Assembly (NCBI GenBank): GCA_040219085.1 | Contig: JAVJTC010000006.1 | Span: 1 to 49,745, forward strand | DNA from: Acidimicrobiales bacterium | GTDB taxonomy: Bacteria > Actinomycetota > Acidimicrobiia > Acidimicrobiales > JAVJTC01 | Reading direction: 5' to 3' | DNA length: 49,745 bases | Shown here: piece after piece, positions 36,064 to 44,257 of the stretch | How positions within the stretch are numbered: the stretch's first letter is position 1 | How the letters are laid out: every line of letters begins with the position of its first letter | Notes under the pieces: generated by a model | The model's input: only the letters and a program-made list of their open reading frames with translations | The model's database searches: none | Told to the model about the DNA's origin: nothing | Translations under genes and position numbers: made by a program

Positions 36064-37005
36064 GTGTCCCTCGTCACCGATGCGCTCGGCCACCACAGGA
36101 GCGACCGGTCGCACGCCACTGCGGTCATCGACGTGTGGGACGTCGCCGAAACGGGAGCGAGCCGACCGGCAGGGCCGATGCCCGGGTCCTCCTGGACCGC
36201 CGGGTCCCGATCAGCGCGTTCTCACGGATCGGAGACCGTCCCGACCGTGCTGGCGGACTACCGCACGGACACCGACACCGTCTTCGCGTTCGACGTCGCC
36301 GGTTCCCAGGGTTTCGTCTGCACCGGGGACGCTGCGGCGATGCCCCGGTACGAGCGGAGCGCGCCGTTGCTCCCGGTGCTGCACTGGCTGCTGGCTCGCC
36401 ACGGCGTCCAGGTGGTCCACGGCGGCGCCGTCGTCCACAAGGGGAGGGCGGCGCTCGTCGTCGGTCCCGGAGGAGCAGGGAAGTCCACGACCTGCCTGTC
36501 GGCGATCGGTTCGGAGCTCGGCTGCCTCGCCGACGACTACTGCGCCCTCGAGCCTGTCGACGGCGGTTGGGTGGTACACGGGATCTCCGCGATCGCCAAG
36601 GTCGAGCCACAGGGGCTCCGGCTCCTGCCGGCCCTCGGCGGTCTGGTCGATCCGGTCGACCTGGCCGGCCGTACCGAGGCACATGACGAGAAGCTGCTCG
36701 TCCACCTCCGACGCGGGGCACGACCCCTCCCGCGACGGGCGCAGCTGGCTGCTGTCGTCGTGCCCGACCTGGCCGGTGCGGCACGACGAAGCGTCCCTTC
36801 GCTCGAACGGATCCCGCCGGCGGTCGCGTTCCGGGCGCTGGCGCCGAGCACGCTGAGCCAGCTGCCGGGCGCAGGTGCGGGCGCCGCGAAGGTCATCGCC
36901 AGGGCCCTCGCTGACACGCCCGCGTTCCGCCTGGAGCCGACGAGCGATCCGACCCGGCTCCCCGAGGTCATCGCCGCACTGCTCGACGGGAGCGCGTGGC
37001 GGTGA
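36064..37005 (+). CDS. HPr kinase-like (HprK-related) ATP-binding protein
   Basis: 313 aa. Walker A GPGGAGKST is at residues 134-142, preceded by VVHGGAVVHKGRAALVV as in HprK/PEP-carboxykinase-fold proteins. LADDYCALEP supplies the acidic catalytic segment. Proteins of this kind accompany PqqD-like proteins in peptide-modification loci (some phosphorylate a peptide Ser) and in glycan loci. GTG 36064 has no good ribosome-binding site, and an N-terminal segment is separated by a TAA. The stop lies inside the following GT2 start region. Confidence 0.75.
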   Translation: MSLVTDALGHHRSDRSHATAVIDVWDVAETGASRPAGPMPGSSWTAGSRSARSHGSETVPTVLADYRTDTDTVFAFDVAGSQGFVCTGDAAAMPRYERSAPLLPVLHWLLARHGVQVVHGGAVVHKGRAALVVGPGGAGKSTTCLSAIGSELGCLADDYCALEPVDGGWVVHGISAIAKVEPQGLRLLPALGGLVDPVDLAGRTEAHDEKLLVHLRRGARPLPRRAQLAAVVVPDLAGAARRSVPSLERIPPAVAFRALAPSTLSQLPGAGAGAAKVIARALADTPAFRLEPTSDPTRLPEVIAALLDGSAWR

Positions 37006-37700
37006 TCGAGACCGCCGACCTACCGCTCGTGACCGTCGTCGTGCCGGCTCACGATGCGGAGGCCTACCTCGCGGAGGCACTCGACAGCGCGCTTCGCCAG
37101 ACCTGGTCCCCGGTGGAGATCGTCGTCGTCGACGATGGATCGCGAGATCGCACGGCGGATGTCGCCGCTGCGGCGACTGGCGTGAAGCTGTTGCGTCAGC
37201 CCAACCGCGGGCCCGCAGCTGCCCGCAACGCAGCCGTCGCGCGAGCCACCGGGGACGTCGTCGCCTACCTGGACGCCGACGACATCTGGCCCGCGGACAA
37301 GCTGGAGGTCCAGGTCGGTTATCTGCTCCGCAATCCGGAATGCGACGCGGTCCTCGGTCGTGAGGAGGTCCTCCGCACCGACGGCGTCGAGCCCCCTCCG
37401 TGGGTCCAGCGGCTCGACGGCGGCGAGGTCGCCGACAGCCTCAGTCTCGTCACGATGGTCCTGTGGCGCCGCGTCCTCGACCGGGTCGGGCCCTTCGACG
37501 AGAGCTTCCGGGTGTCCGAGGACATGGAATGGCTCGTGCGGGCGCGGGCGCTCGGCGTGCGCGTCGACCGTGTCGACGAGGTCGTGCTCCGACGACGGAT
37601 CCACGGCGCGAACCTCTCGTACCGCGCCGACGAGCAGCGGCAGGGGCTGTTCCGCGCGCTACGCGGACGAGCCCGGCGCGACAGGGGTGATGCGCATTGA
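36996..37700 (+). CDS. Glycosyltransferase family 2 protein
   Basis: 234 aa GT-A enzyme. VTVVVPAHDAEAYLAEALDS and VVVDDGSRDRTADV bind the nucleotide, and VVAYLDADDIWPADKLEVQ holds the DxD motif. VSEDMEWLVRARALG near the C-terminus is the acceptor-side ED-type motif. The GTG start overlaps the HPr-kinase-like stop by 10 nt. It shares the DxDD-x-W-P/H-ADK pattern with the divergent GT2 at 35088-35834. Confidence 0.88.
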   Translation: MAVIETADLPLVTVVVPAHDAEAYLAEALDSALRQTWSPVEIVVVDDGSRDRTADVAAAATGVKLLRQPNRGPAAARNAAVARATGDVVAYLDADDIWPADKLEVQVGYLLRNPECDAVLGREEVLRTDGVEPPPWVQRLDGGEVADSLSLVTMVLWRRVLDRVGPFDESFRVSEDMEWLVRARALGVRVDRVDEVVLRRRIHGANLSYRADEQRQGLFRALRGRARRDRGDAH

Positions 37701-38782
37701 TCCGCGTCGTCGGCTCCATCCGTCACGGTGTCCGGCGGCTCCGCCACCACCTGGGGCGGGCGCGCTTCGTGCTCGGGCCACCCGAGCCGTTCGCCCCGTT
37801 CATGGTCGTGTGCTTCCGACCGGTCGTCGTCCACGCCAAGGACTGGGCGTTCCGGCACCCCCGTGCGCCGATCCACGGGCTGCTCAGCGGCCTCGCAGGT
37901 CGACCGGTCCACCTGTTGCTGTCGCCGTCGTGGACCTACGACCGTGACGACCTGGCAAAGCGCGCCCGCCGGATGGTCCGCCGCATCGAGCGGCGTCATC
38001 GCCACGTCGAGGTCGTCTTTTTGGCGCCGAACCGCGCCGAGGTCGAACGGCTGGTCGCCGCGGGCGTGCGGGTCGAACACGTCAATCAGAACGCGTTCTC
38101 CCACGAAGGGACCTACCGCCCCTTGGCGCACGTCGAGAAGCGTCACGACGCGATCTACGACGCGCGGCTGACGTCGTTCAAGCGGCACGAGCTCGCTGCC
38201 GAGATCGCCAGCCTGGCGTTGATCCCCTCGTTCTACGAAGGCCGAATAGATCCCGCTTACGAGGCGAAGGTGCGCACGCGCCTCGCCCACGCCCACCTCT
38301 ACGTGGACCCGTTCAGGGGCGAGCCGCGCCTCGCGCCGTCGGCGGTCAACCGTGCTCTCAACGAGTGCCGCGTCGGGCTGGCGCTGTCGGCGGTCGAGGG
38401 GTCGATGTTCGCCAGCATCCAGTACCTGCTCGCCGGACTACCCGTCGTCTCGACGCCGAGCAGCGGCGGACGCGACGAGTTCTTCCACCCCGACTACGTG
38501 AGGATCGTCCCGCCGACGCCCGAGGCGGTGGCGGAAGGGGTCGACGAGCTGGTGAGCTGTGCCGTGGGCCCCGAAGAGATCCGGTCGCGCACCTTGGAGC
38601 TCGTCTGGACCCATCGTCGACGGTTCGTGGATCTCGTCGACGGGTTCGCCGCCGCGGCGGGGCTCGATGCGCCGCGGTCCGGCGCGTGGCCGGACGCGTT
38701 CACGAACTACCTCCTCGACGGCCTCGAGCCACGCAACGCCGAGATCATCGCAGCGGTCGACCGCGCCTCAGCGAGTCCCTGA
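37697..38782 (+). CDS. Glycosyltransferase, GT4-like
   Basis: 361 aa. The C-terminal half reads LALSAVEGSMFASIQYLLAG then PVVSTPSSGGRDEFF, the donor-binding region of GT4-type enzymes. The N-terminal half (FRPVVVHAKDWAFRHP) is not obviously matched to a known acceptor domain. It starts with TTG 37697 overlapping the GT2 stop (TTGA), a rare start chosen because no in-frame ATG or GTG lies near. Convergent with the GT10-like gene, overlapping 15 nt. Confidence 0.7.
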   Translation: MIRVVGSIRHGVRRLRHHLGRARFVLGPPEPFAPFMVVCFRPVVVHAKDWAFRHPRAPIHGLLSGLAGRPVHLLLSPSWTYDRDDLAKRARRMVRRIERRHRHVEVVFLAPNRAEVERLVAAGVRVEHVNQNAFSHEGTYRPLAHVEKRHDAIYDARLTSFKRHELAAEIASLALIPSFYEGRIDPAYEAKVRTRLAHAHLYVDPFRGEPRLAPSAVNRALNECRVGLALSAVEGSMFASIQYLLAGLPVVSTPSSGGRDEFFHPDYVRIVPPTPEAVAEGVDELVSCAVGPEEIRSRTLELVWTHRRRFVDLVDGFAAAAGLDAPRSGAWPDAFTNYLLDGLEPRNAEIIAAVDRASASP

Positions 38783-39769
38783 CGCCGGGGCGAGCCGGGC
38801 GGCGACCTCGGCCCTCCAGTGAGCGGCGGTGAACCGCAGCGCGGCGCTCGACGAGAAGAAGCGCACGGCCGCCTCACGGCGTTGCATCACCTCGTCGTGT
38901 GACATGGTTTGGGCGATCTCGACCACCTCTCCGGGTCGCAGGCCGTTGCAGTCGACGTAGCAGTCCGGCGGGACGAGATCGGCCGCGAGCCCGCCGCCGC
39001 CGCGGTAGAGGGGGATCGAACCGGCGCGGAGGGCGTCCAGCATCTTCTCGGTGACGTAGCCGGCGACGTCGGCATTCTCGTAGGCGACGGTGAACGTGTA
39101 GCTGCGCAGCGTCGCGATCTTGTCGTCCACCGGACCCCTGTAACGGTCGTACGCGGTCCAGCGGTTGGTGCCGTCGCGGCCGGGATGGCCGAAGATGTCG
39201 ATGTTGCCACCGAAGGCCTCGACGACGGCGAGCCGCTCGTCGAGGAGGGACTCGGGTGCGTCGTTGCGGGCGTACCGGGCGACGATGGAGCAGAGGTGGG
39301 GTCGGATCGCCGCCACGGTCGGCGCGAGCCGTCCGGCGATCTCGGCGGGATCGAGTCCGCGCAGGACGGGGTAGACCATCCGTCGGGCCGGATCGGGATC
39401 GTCGCCGCGGTACCAGTGCGCTGCGACCTCGGCGGTCCCGAGGAGCCGCTTGGTCTCGTCGGTCATGAACATCGGCGGTTCGTAGGTGCAGAACACCCTC
39501 GGGCCGGCGAAGTCGACGAACTCCTCGTCGAGGTGGTTGAGGGCCACGAGGTACGAAGGAAGGATTCGACGGACCGGTGTGCGGGTCGCCAAACCCTGTC
39601 GGAAGAGCTCGAGGGTTCGAAACGACGCGCTTCGGTGCCGCTCGTTTCCGATGCCGTAGAGCCGGACCGGGTCGGGGCTGACGACGCTGCGCAGGTACCC
39701 GGGGTTCGTCATGCGGCGCCGCATCGCGTGCCCGATCCGGGTCGCCGTCGCGACGATGCGTCGTTCCAT
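38768..39769 (-). CDS. Fucosyltransferase-like protein, GT10 family
   Basis: 333 aa. The stretch YTFTVAYENADVAGYVTEKM continuing to LDALRAGSIPLYRG is the alpha-1,3-fucosyltransferase signature (GDP-fucose binding). It would add fucose or a similar deoxysugar to a surface or secreted glycan. The open frame extends to 40033, but upstream residues overlap the small gene at 39799. ATG 39769 is the first sensible start, 26 nt downstream of a minus-strand TACGGT box. It lies at the right edge of block B. Confidence 0.78.
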   Translation of the reverse strand: MERRIVATATRIGHAMRRRMTNPGYLRSVVSPDPVRLYGIGNERHRSASFRTLELFRQGLATRTPVRRILPSYLVALNHLDEEFVDFAGPRVFCTYEPPMFMTDETKRLLGTAEVAAHWYRGDDPDPARRMVYPVLRGLDPAEIAGRLAPTVAAIRPHLCSIVARYARNDAPESLLDERLAVVEAFGGNIDIFGHPGRDGTNRWTAYDRYRGPVDDKIATLRSYTFTVAYENADVAGYVTEKMLDALRAGSIPLYRGGGGLAADLVPPDCYVDCNGLRPGEVVEIAQTMSHDEVMQRREAAVRFFSSSAALRFTAAHWRAEVAARLAPASGTR

Positions 39770-39798
39770 CGTGCCCGTGAGCCTGAAGAAACCGTAGG

Positions 39799-40065
39799 TC
39801 AGCTGGGTGCCGCGCGGACGAGGCGTCCGAACTGGTAGAGCGCGTCGAGATGGTTCGCAAGACGCACCAGGTCGTCGTTCGACCACTCCTCGGACGCTTG
39901 GGAGAGGAGTGCCACGAAGTCGACGGGATCCTCGCGCCGCGTGCGGTGGGCGCGGGCGACGAATGCGGCGAATCTGTCCAGGTCGTCGGGTCGCAGCATC
40001 AGCAGATCCGCTTCTTCGATGAACTCTTCCCATCGTTCGGCGAGCGTCGGTGCGAGCGGCGACAT
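39799..40065 (-). CDS. Small hypothetical protein
   Basis: 88 aa, mostly helical and Glu/Asp/Arg/Leu-rich (AERWEEFIEEADLLMLRPDDLDRF), no signal peptide and no cysteine. It lies immediately upstream of the GT10-like gene, 29 nt apart, so it probably shares its transcript. Not recognised. A helper or regulator of the glycosyltransferase is possible from position only. Confidence 0.45.
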   Translation of the reverse strand: MSPLAPTLAERWEEFIEEADLLMLRPDDLDRFAAFVARAHRTRREDPVDFVALLSQASEEWSNDDLVRLANHLDALYQFGRLVRAAPS

Positions 40066-40194
40066 GGACGCGACCGTAGTCGGCGACAGTCCCGGCCGTC
40101 AGGGACCCACAGGCCCGTCGCGACGGGGATTCGGCTTCGGCGTCCCTGTTAGCGTGCGGTCTTCTGCATGTCCCCGAAGACGAAGAGGTATCCG

Positions 40195-40455
40195 ATGATC
40201 ACACTGATGGCGACCCACGAAGTCGATGACGTCGCCCACTGGAGCGCCTCGACCAAGCGCGAGGAGTTCTTCGGAGGCAGGGGAATGACGGTACGCACGT
40301 TCGTCGACCCGGGTGGTTCCAACCTCGTCGGGGTGCTCATCGACACTCCCGACATGGCGACCTTCGAGGCGGCCATGGCCACACCCGAGGCCGCCGAGGC
40401 GATGAAGCACGACGGCGTGCGTCCCGAGACCCTCCGGGTCTTCGCTGAGAGCTGA
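40195..40455 (+). CDS. Small antibiotic-biosynthesis-monooxygenase-like/EthD-like protein
   Basis: 86 aa from ATG 40195 (AGAGG ribosome-binding site at 40185-40189); an earlier in-frame ATG at 40168 has no such site. ITLMATHEVDDVAHW and TVRTFVDPGGSNLVGVLIDTPDMATFEAAM look like a dimeric alpha/beta-barrel fold. Function cannot be stated; such proteins are often small oxidoreductases or sensors. Stands alone. Confidence 0.5.
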   Translation: MITLMATHEVDDVAHWSASTKREEFFGGRGMTVRTFVDPGGSNLVGVLIDTPDMATFEAAMATPEAAEAMKHDGVRPETLRVFAES

Positions 40456-40557
40456 CGTCGGCGCCGACGAGCGCCGATGATCACCTGACTGATGGCTGAA
40501 GGGTCGGTTCCCGATCAGGGTGTTGCGCATCGGCGAGCGTTGGGCTCCGATGGAGCG

Positions 40558-41067
40558 ATGGAAGCCCGGTATCGGATGGCATCGGCGGTGCTCGCAGCGC
40601 TCGCGCTCGTCGGCGCGGCCGGCTGCACCGGGACGTCGCCCTCGGAGACCCGCGAGGCAGCCGTCTACGAGGAACTCGTGAGGTGGGCGGTCGGAGCCGA
40701 TCCAACGGCCGGAGCGGCCGGGGACGGGCCCAGTGTCTTCATCGACTCGCTCCACGAGGACGGCATCCCGCTCGAGGTTCAGGTCGACACGATCGACCGC
40801 CTCGGCGACGAGCTCGACGTCCGTTTCATCGACGACCAGGCCGAGGCGCTTTCGGACGACGAGGAGCTCTCGGTCCGTGACAACGGTGTCCTGATCGGGT
40901 TGGGCGCGGTCCCGGCGTCGTCGCCGGTGGTCGTGCGAGTCGAGGTCTACCGGAGCCTCGTCGACAACTCCGCGTTCCTGGTGGCCCTCGTCGGGGGTGG
41001 CGACAGTTGGCGGCTCGACGGGGAGCCCGAACCGCTGCCCGTCGCAGAGCTCGTCGAGGACGAGTGA
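40558..41067 (+). CDS. Predicted lipoprotein
   Basis: 169 aa. The N-terminus (MEARYRMASAVLAALALVGAAGC) is a lipoprotein signal with lipobox GAAGC; Cys23 would be acylated. The rest is acidic with no recognised domain. An in-frame ATG at 40492 exists, but 40558 fits the signal. Its stop overlaps the MFS transporter start by 4 nt, so the two are cotranscribed; it may assist the transporter. Confidence 0.7.
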   Translation: MEARYRMASAVLAALALVGAAGCTGTSPSETREAAVYEELVRWAVGADPTAGAAGDGPSVFIDSLHEDGIPLEVQVDTIDRLGDELDVRFIDDQAEALSDDEELSVRDNGVLIGLGAVPASSPVVVRVEVYRSLVDNSAFLVALVGGGDSWRLDGEPEPLPVAELVEDE

Positions 41068-42569
41068 GGTTCCGAGCACCGTCGCTGCCCTTCGAGGTCT
41101 CCCTGCGGGACCAGCTCGGCCGCCTCTCGCTCGTGCACGCGCTCCACAGCGGCGCGGAGACGATGTTTGCGATCTCCCTCGCCGGGTCGCTGTTCTTCAG
41201 CGTCTCGCTCGACGCGGCCCGCCCCCGGATCCTGCTCTATCTGGCGCTGACCCTGGCGCCCTTCGCCATCCTCGCGCCCCTCATCGGGCCGGTGATCGAC
41301 CGGATCGGCGGCGGCTACCGCATCGTCTTGTTCATCACCCTCCTCGGCCGGGCCGCACTGGCCGGTCTACTCGCAGGGCGCGAGCTGTCTCTGTGGCTGT
41401 ACCCACTTGCATTCGGCGTACTGGTCCTCGGGAAGACGTACTCGATCGCACGGAACTCGCTGGTTCCGTCGATCGCCTCGGGCCCCCACGAACTCGTGCG
41501 CGCCAACTCGCAGTTGGCGGTCATCGGCACGGTCGGCGGAGCCCTGGCCGCGGTCGCGGGGGCGGTACTGCTCGAGACAGCGGGGTCGACGGTCGTCCTG
41601 TGGGTGGCCATGGCGCCTTACGCGGCCGCAGCGTTCGCTGTCCTCGCCATCACGAAGGTGCCGGCGCCCGCTACAGCCCCGGTTGCGCCCGCCGCAGAGA
41701 TGGAAGCGATCGAGGAGTACATCGAGCTCGCGAGCCCGGCGATCCGCTCAGCGGGCATCGCCATGTCGGCACTGCGGGCAGCGGTGGGGTTCGTCACCTT
41801 CCACCTGGGCTTCGCGCTGAAGAGCTCGGGTGAACCCCTCTGGGTCTTCGGCCTCGTCCTGGTGGCCAACGGACTCGGCGGGATTCTCGGAACGTTGGCC
41901 TCTCCGGCCCTCCGCAAGAGGATCAGCGAGTACCGGATGTTGACCATCGCGCTCACGATCCCAGCGGTCGTCGCGTTCATCGCTGCGCTTCGCTTCCATC
42001 CGGTCAGCGTGGTCCTCGTCACCCTCGGGCTGGGCTCCGCGGTCGCGATCGGCCGGCGTGCGTTCGACAACGTCGTGCAGGAACGGGCCCCGCACGGCGC
42101 GCGCGGCGCTGCCTACGCCGGGCTCGAGACGAGGTTGGAACTGGGCTGGGTGACGGGGGCGCTCGCAGCGGTCCTCGCCCGTGCGCCCGGCTGGTTGGGT
42201 CTGCTCGCTCTCGCAGCGGCCCTGACGGCCATGGCGCTCAGCCGACTGTCACGGACCCGGTGGCAGACGAAGGTGACGAGCCTGATCGGGCGGTCTCCGC
42301 TGTCACGTCGGCTGCTGGTGACCGCAGAGCGCCTCGAGTCGGCGGGCGAGACCCGCCAGGCGGTCATCGTCGCGGCCGCAGCGATGGAAGCGGCGCTCGA
42401 AGAGGATGCGCCCGGTGGCGTCTCAGCGGGGAACGTAGACGAGACGCTCCAGTTCGTCGCGACCATGCGGGAGCGCGCCGTGGCCGGTGAGGTCGTCGAC
42501 TTCGCCGAGGTCCGCGCCGTGGTCGAGGGCGTCCTCGGCTCTGGGCATTCGGCGCCGGGTGATCCATGA
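41064..42569 (+). CDS. Major facilitator superfamily transporter
   Basis: 501 aa. About 12 membrane segments (ILLYLALTLAPFAILAPLIG, VTFHLGFALKSSGEPLWVFGLVLVANGL and others). The last 90 residues form a soluble, mostly helical tail (RLESAGETRQAVIVAAAAMEAALEE) not usual for MFS. GTG 41064 overlaps the lipoprotein stop. Its 3' end overlaps the convergent PAP2 gene by 147 nt. Substrate unknown; general layout resembles drug/metabolite exporters. Confidence 0.83.
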   Translation: MRFRAPSLPFEVSLRDQLGRLSLVHALHSGAETMFAISLAGSLFFSVSLDAARPRILLYLALTLAPFAILAPLIGPVIDRIGGGYRIVLFITLLGRAALAGLLAGRELSLWLYPLAFGVLVLGKTYSIARNSLVPSIASGPHELVRANSQLAVIGTVGGALAAVAGAVLLETAGSTVVLWVAMAPYAAAAFAVLAITKVPAPATAPVAPAAEMEAIEEYIELASPAIRSAGIAMSALRAAVGFVTFHLGFALKSSGEPLWVFGLVLVANGLGGILGTLASPALRKRISEYRMLTIALTIPAVVAFIAALRFHPVSVVLVTLGLGSAVAIGRRAFDNVVQERAPHGARGAAYAGLETRLELGWVTGALAAVLARAPGWLGLLALAAALTAMALSRLSRTRWQTKVTSLIGRSPLSRRLLVTAERLESAGETRQAVIVAAAAMEAALEEDAPGGVSAGNVDETLQFVATMRERAVAGEVVDFAEVRAVVEGVLGSGHSAPGDP

Positions 42570-43301
42570 ATCGGCGAAGGCGACCGCTGCCACCACGGTC
42601 ACCCCGGCGATCGCGTCGAGGACGTAGTGGTTCGCTGTCGACACGACCGCCAGGATCATGAGGGCCGGGTGTGCGAGTACGAGCCATCTCCAGCGGCTGC
42701 GGTACCCGGTGACCGCTGCGGCGGCGACGAGGGCCGCCCAGCCGACGTGGAAGCTCGGCATGGCGGCGAACTGGTTCACGACCGAGTCGAACCGATCGTC
42801 GCTGTAGACCTGTGGTCCGAAGCGGTCGAGAGTGTCGACGAGACCGCTGCGGGCCACCAGCCGCGGCGGAGCGAGGGGGTACGCCGCGTGCACGACGAGT
42901 CCGAGCATCGTCGCGACGACGAGTACCCGTCGCGTGCGTCGGTAGACCTCGGGCGCCGTCAACCACGTGAATACCAGCGCCGCCAAGGTGACGACCACGT
43001 GGGCGTACACGTAGTAGTGGTTGACGACGTCGACTGCCACTGGGTTCGACATCACCAGACGTTGGAGCTCGTCTTCGAACGACAGTCCGAAGTCGGATTC
43101 GAAGGCGAGCACGTCGTGGGCATTGCGGTAGGCCTCGACGACCTGGTCCCGGATGAGGAATCGGCCGAACCGGTACAGGTACCAGCACGCCGCGAGTCCT
43201 GCGATCTCGACCAGGATCCTCGGATGGAGCACGCGTTCTCGCAACCCATCACCTCCGGAGATGACGGCGATGCCCGCGCCGGACCAGGCTCGTGAACTCA
43301 C
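42423..43301 (-). CDS. PAP2 superfamily (phosphatidic acid phosphatase/inositolphosphotransferase-like) protein
   Basis: 292 aa, five to six membrane helices. The PAP2 catalytic motifs are PSFHVGWAALVAA (His) and STANHYVLDAIAGV (His, Asp), the arrangement of the Aur1/Ipt1-type branch. It probably acts on a lipid phosphate or transfers a phospho-head group at the outer membrane face. The open frame starts at TTG 43343; GTG 43301 lies downstream of a TATTTT box and is the better start. Its 3' end overlaps the MFS gene. Confidence 0.8.
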   Translation of the reverse strand: MSSRAWSGAGIAVISGGDGLRERVLHPRILVEIAGLAACWYLYRFGRFLIRDQVVEAYRNAHDVLAFESDFGLSFEDELQRLVMSNPVAVDVVNHYYVYAHVVVTLAALVFTWLTAPEVYRRTRRVLVVATMLGLVVHAAYPLAPPRLVARSGLVDTLDRFGPQVYSDDRFDSVVNQFAAMPSFHVGWAALVAAAAVTGYRSRWRWLVLAHPALMILAVVSTANHYVLDAIAGVTVVAAVAFADSWITRRRMPRAEDALDHGADLGEVDDLTGHGALPHGRDELERLVYVPR

Positions 43302-43420
43302 GAACGGCGCGCCATGAGCCCGGTCGAAGGTCAAAATACCCAAGAAATCCGGTCGTGTCAGCGCGGCCTGGCCTCCGCTCGGTCAGAGGTGTGTGCGTCT
43401 GCGGCGGCTAGAACCGGGCG

Positions 43421-44257
43421 ATGACGTTCGACGCCTTCGCAGTCTCCGGCCGCGGTGGCCCGCACGTCACGATGCAGGCGGGAACCGACTTCGTCGGCCG
43501 GTACTGGACGACGACGGCGCGGTCGTCCTACAAGGCCCGCGTTCTCGACGGTTCACCCGCCGCATGCGTGGCCCGTGGTGTCGGCGACTCGACGACGGTG
43601 ATCGGCGGCGCCGTCACGATCATCGACGCCCGGCGTGGTCGCCGGGCGCTTGCGGATCCGGTCGCCGTGGCGGCAGCCGGACCGGCGGTGACCCGCCTCG
43701 CGGGTACGAACGCACGCCAGGTTCGCGGCTATCTGCGGGACCGTCGGGATGTTCCCGTCGAGTGGTCGGCGGTCGGCCGGGTTCTCCTCGCCGTGAAGCC
43801 GAACAGGGACATGGTGATCGATGCGGCCGGACGGGTCGTCTCGGCCGCGGGAGCGTGGGACCGGCGGCCAGCGGCGCCGGCGACGACGGCATCGCCGGGC
43901 GTCTCCCTCCCGGCTGGATTCACGGACCTCGGCGACGATCACGAGGCGCTCGTGGTGACTCCCACGCGTGGAGCATGGCTCGGAGTGCTCGGCGTCGACG
44001 GGCCCGTCGTGATCCCGGCCGCGTGGGAACCCGACAGGGGAGTGACGGTGTCGCACGACGCGCTGGGTCTTGTCGCCGCGCGCCTGCCGGGCCCCGTCTG
44101 CGTGACCATCGACAGCGACGCAGGCTCGGGCCCCACCGACAAGGCGGGGGCGATACTGCGAGGTTCCGGGGCGGTCGCCGGACGCGAAGACGAGCTAGTC
44201 CTCGTGAGAATCGATGTGGTGCGCATCACCTGCTGGAGCGGCTTCGTCACCGGCTGA
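43421..44257 (+). CDS. Hypothetical protein
   Basis: 278 aa with no recognised family. It contains two rather similar halves (KPNRDMVIDAAGRVVSAAG and LGVLGVDGPVVIPAAWEPDRG), which could be a split-barrel flavin-type fold, but this is weak. No signal peptide or membrane segment. TAGAAC lies 6 nt before the ATG, a poor -10 box. Its 3' end overlaps the convergent TrkA-C protein by 63 nt. Confidence 0.55.
   Translation: MTFDAFAVSGRGGPHVTMQAGTDFVGRYWTTTARSSYKARVLDGSPAACVARGVGDSTTVIGGAVTIIDARRGRRALADPVAVAAAGPAVTRLAGTNARQVRGYLRDRRDVPVEWSAVGRVLLAVKPNRDMVIDAAGRVVSAAGAWDRRPAAPATTASPGVSLPAGFTDLGDDHEALVVTPTRGAWLGVLGVDGPVVIPAAWEPDRGVTVSHDALGLVAARLPGPVCVTIDSDAGSGPTDKAGAILRGSGAVAGREDELVLVRIDVVRITCWSGFVTG

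Noticed and set aside
35835-36128. Upstream extension of the minus-strand GT2 to 36128
   Set aside because: The added residues are Arg/Ser-rich, lack any motif and lie opposite the HPr-kinase-like gene; GTG 35834 gives the standard start.
32270-40065. Direct repeat of the tRNA-Pro 3' end as an attachment site on the right edge of block B
   Set aside because: I looked for the T-arm and acceptor sequence further right and saw no convincing second copy, so no att site is annotated.
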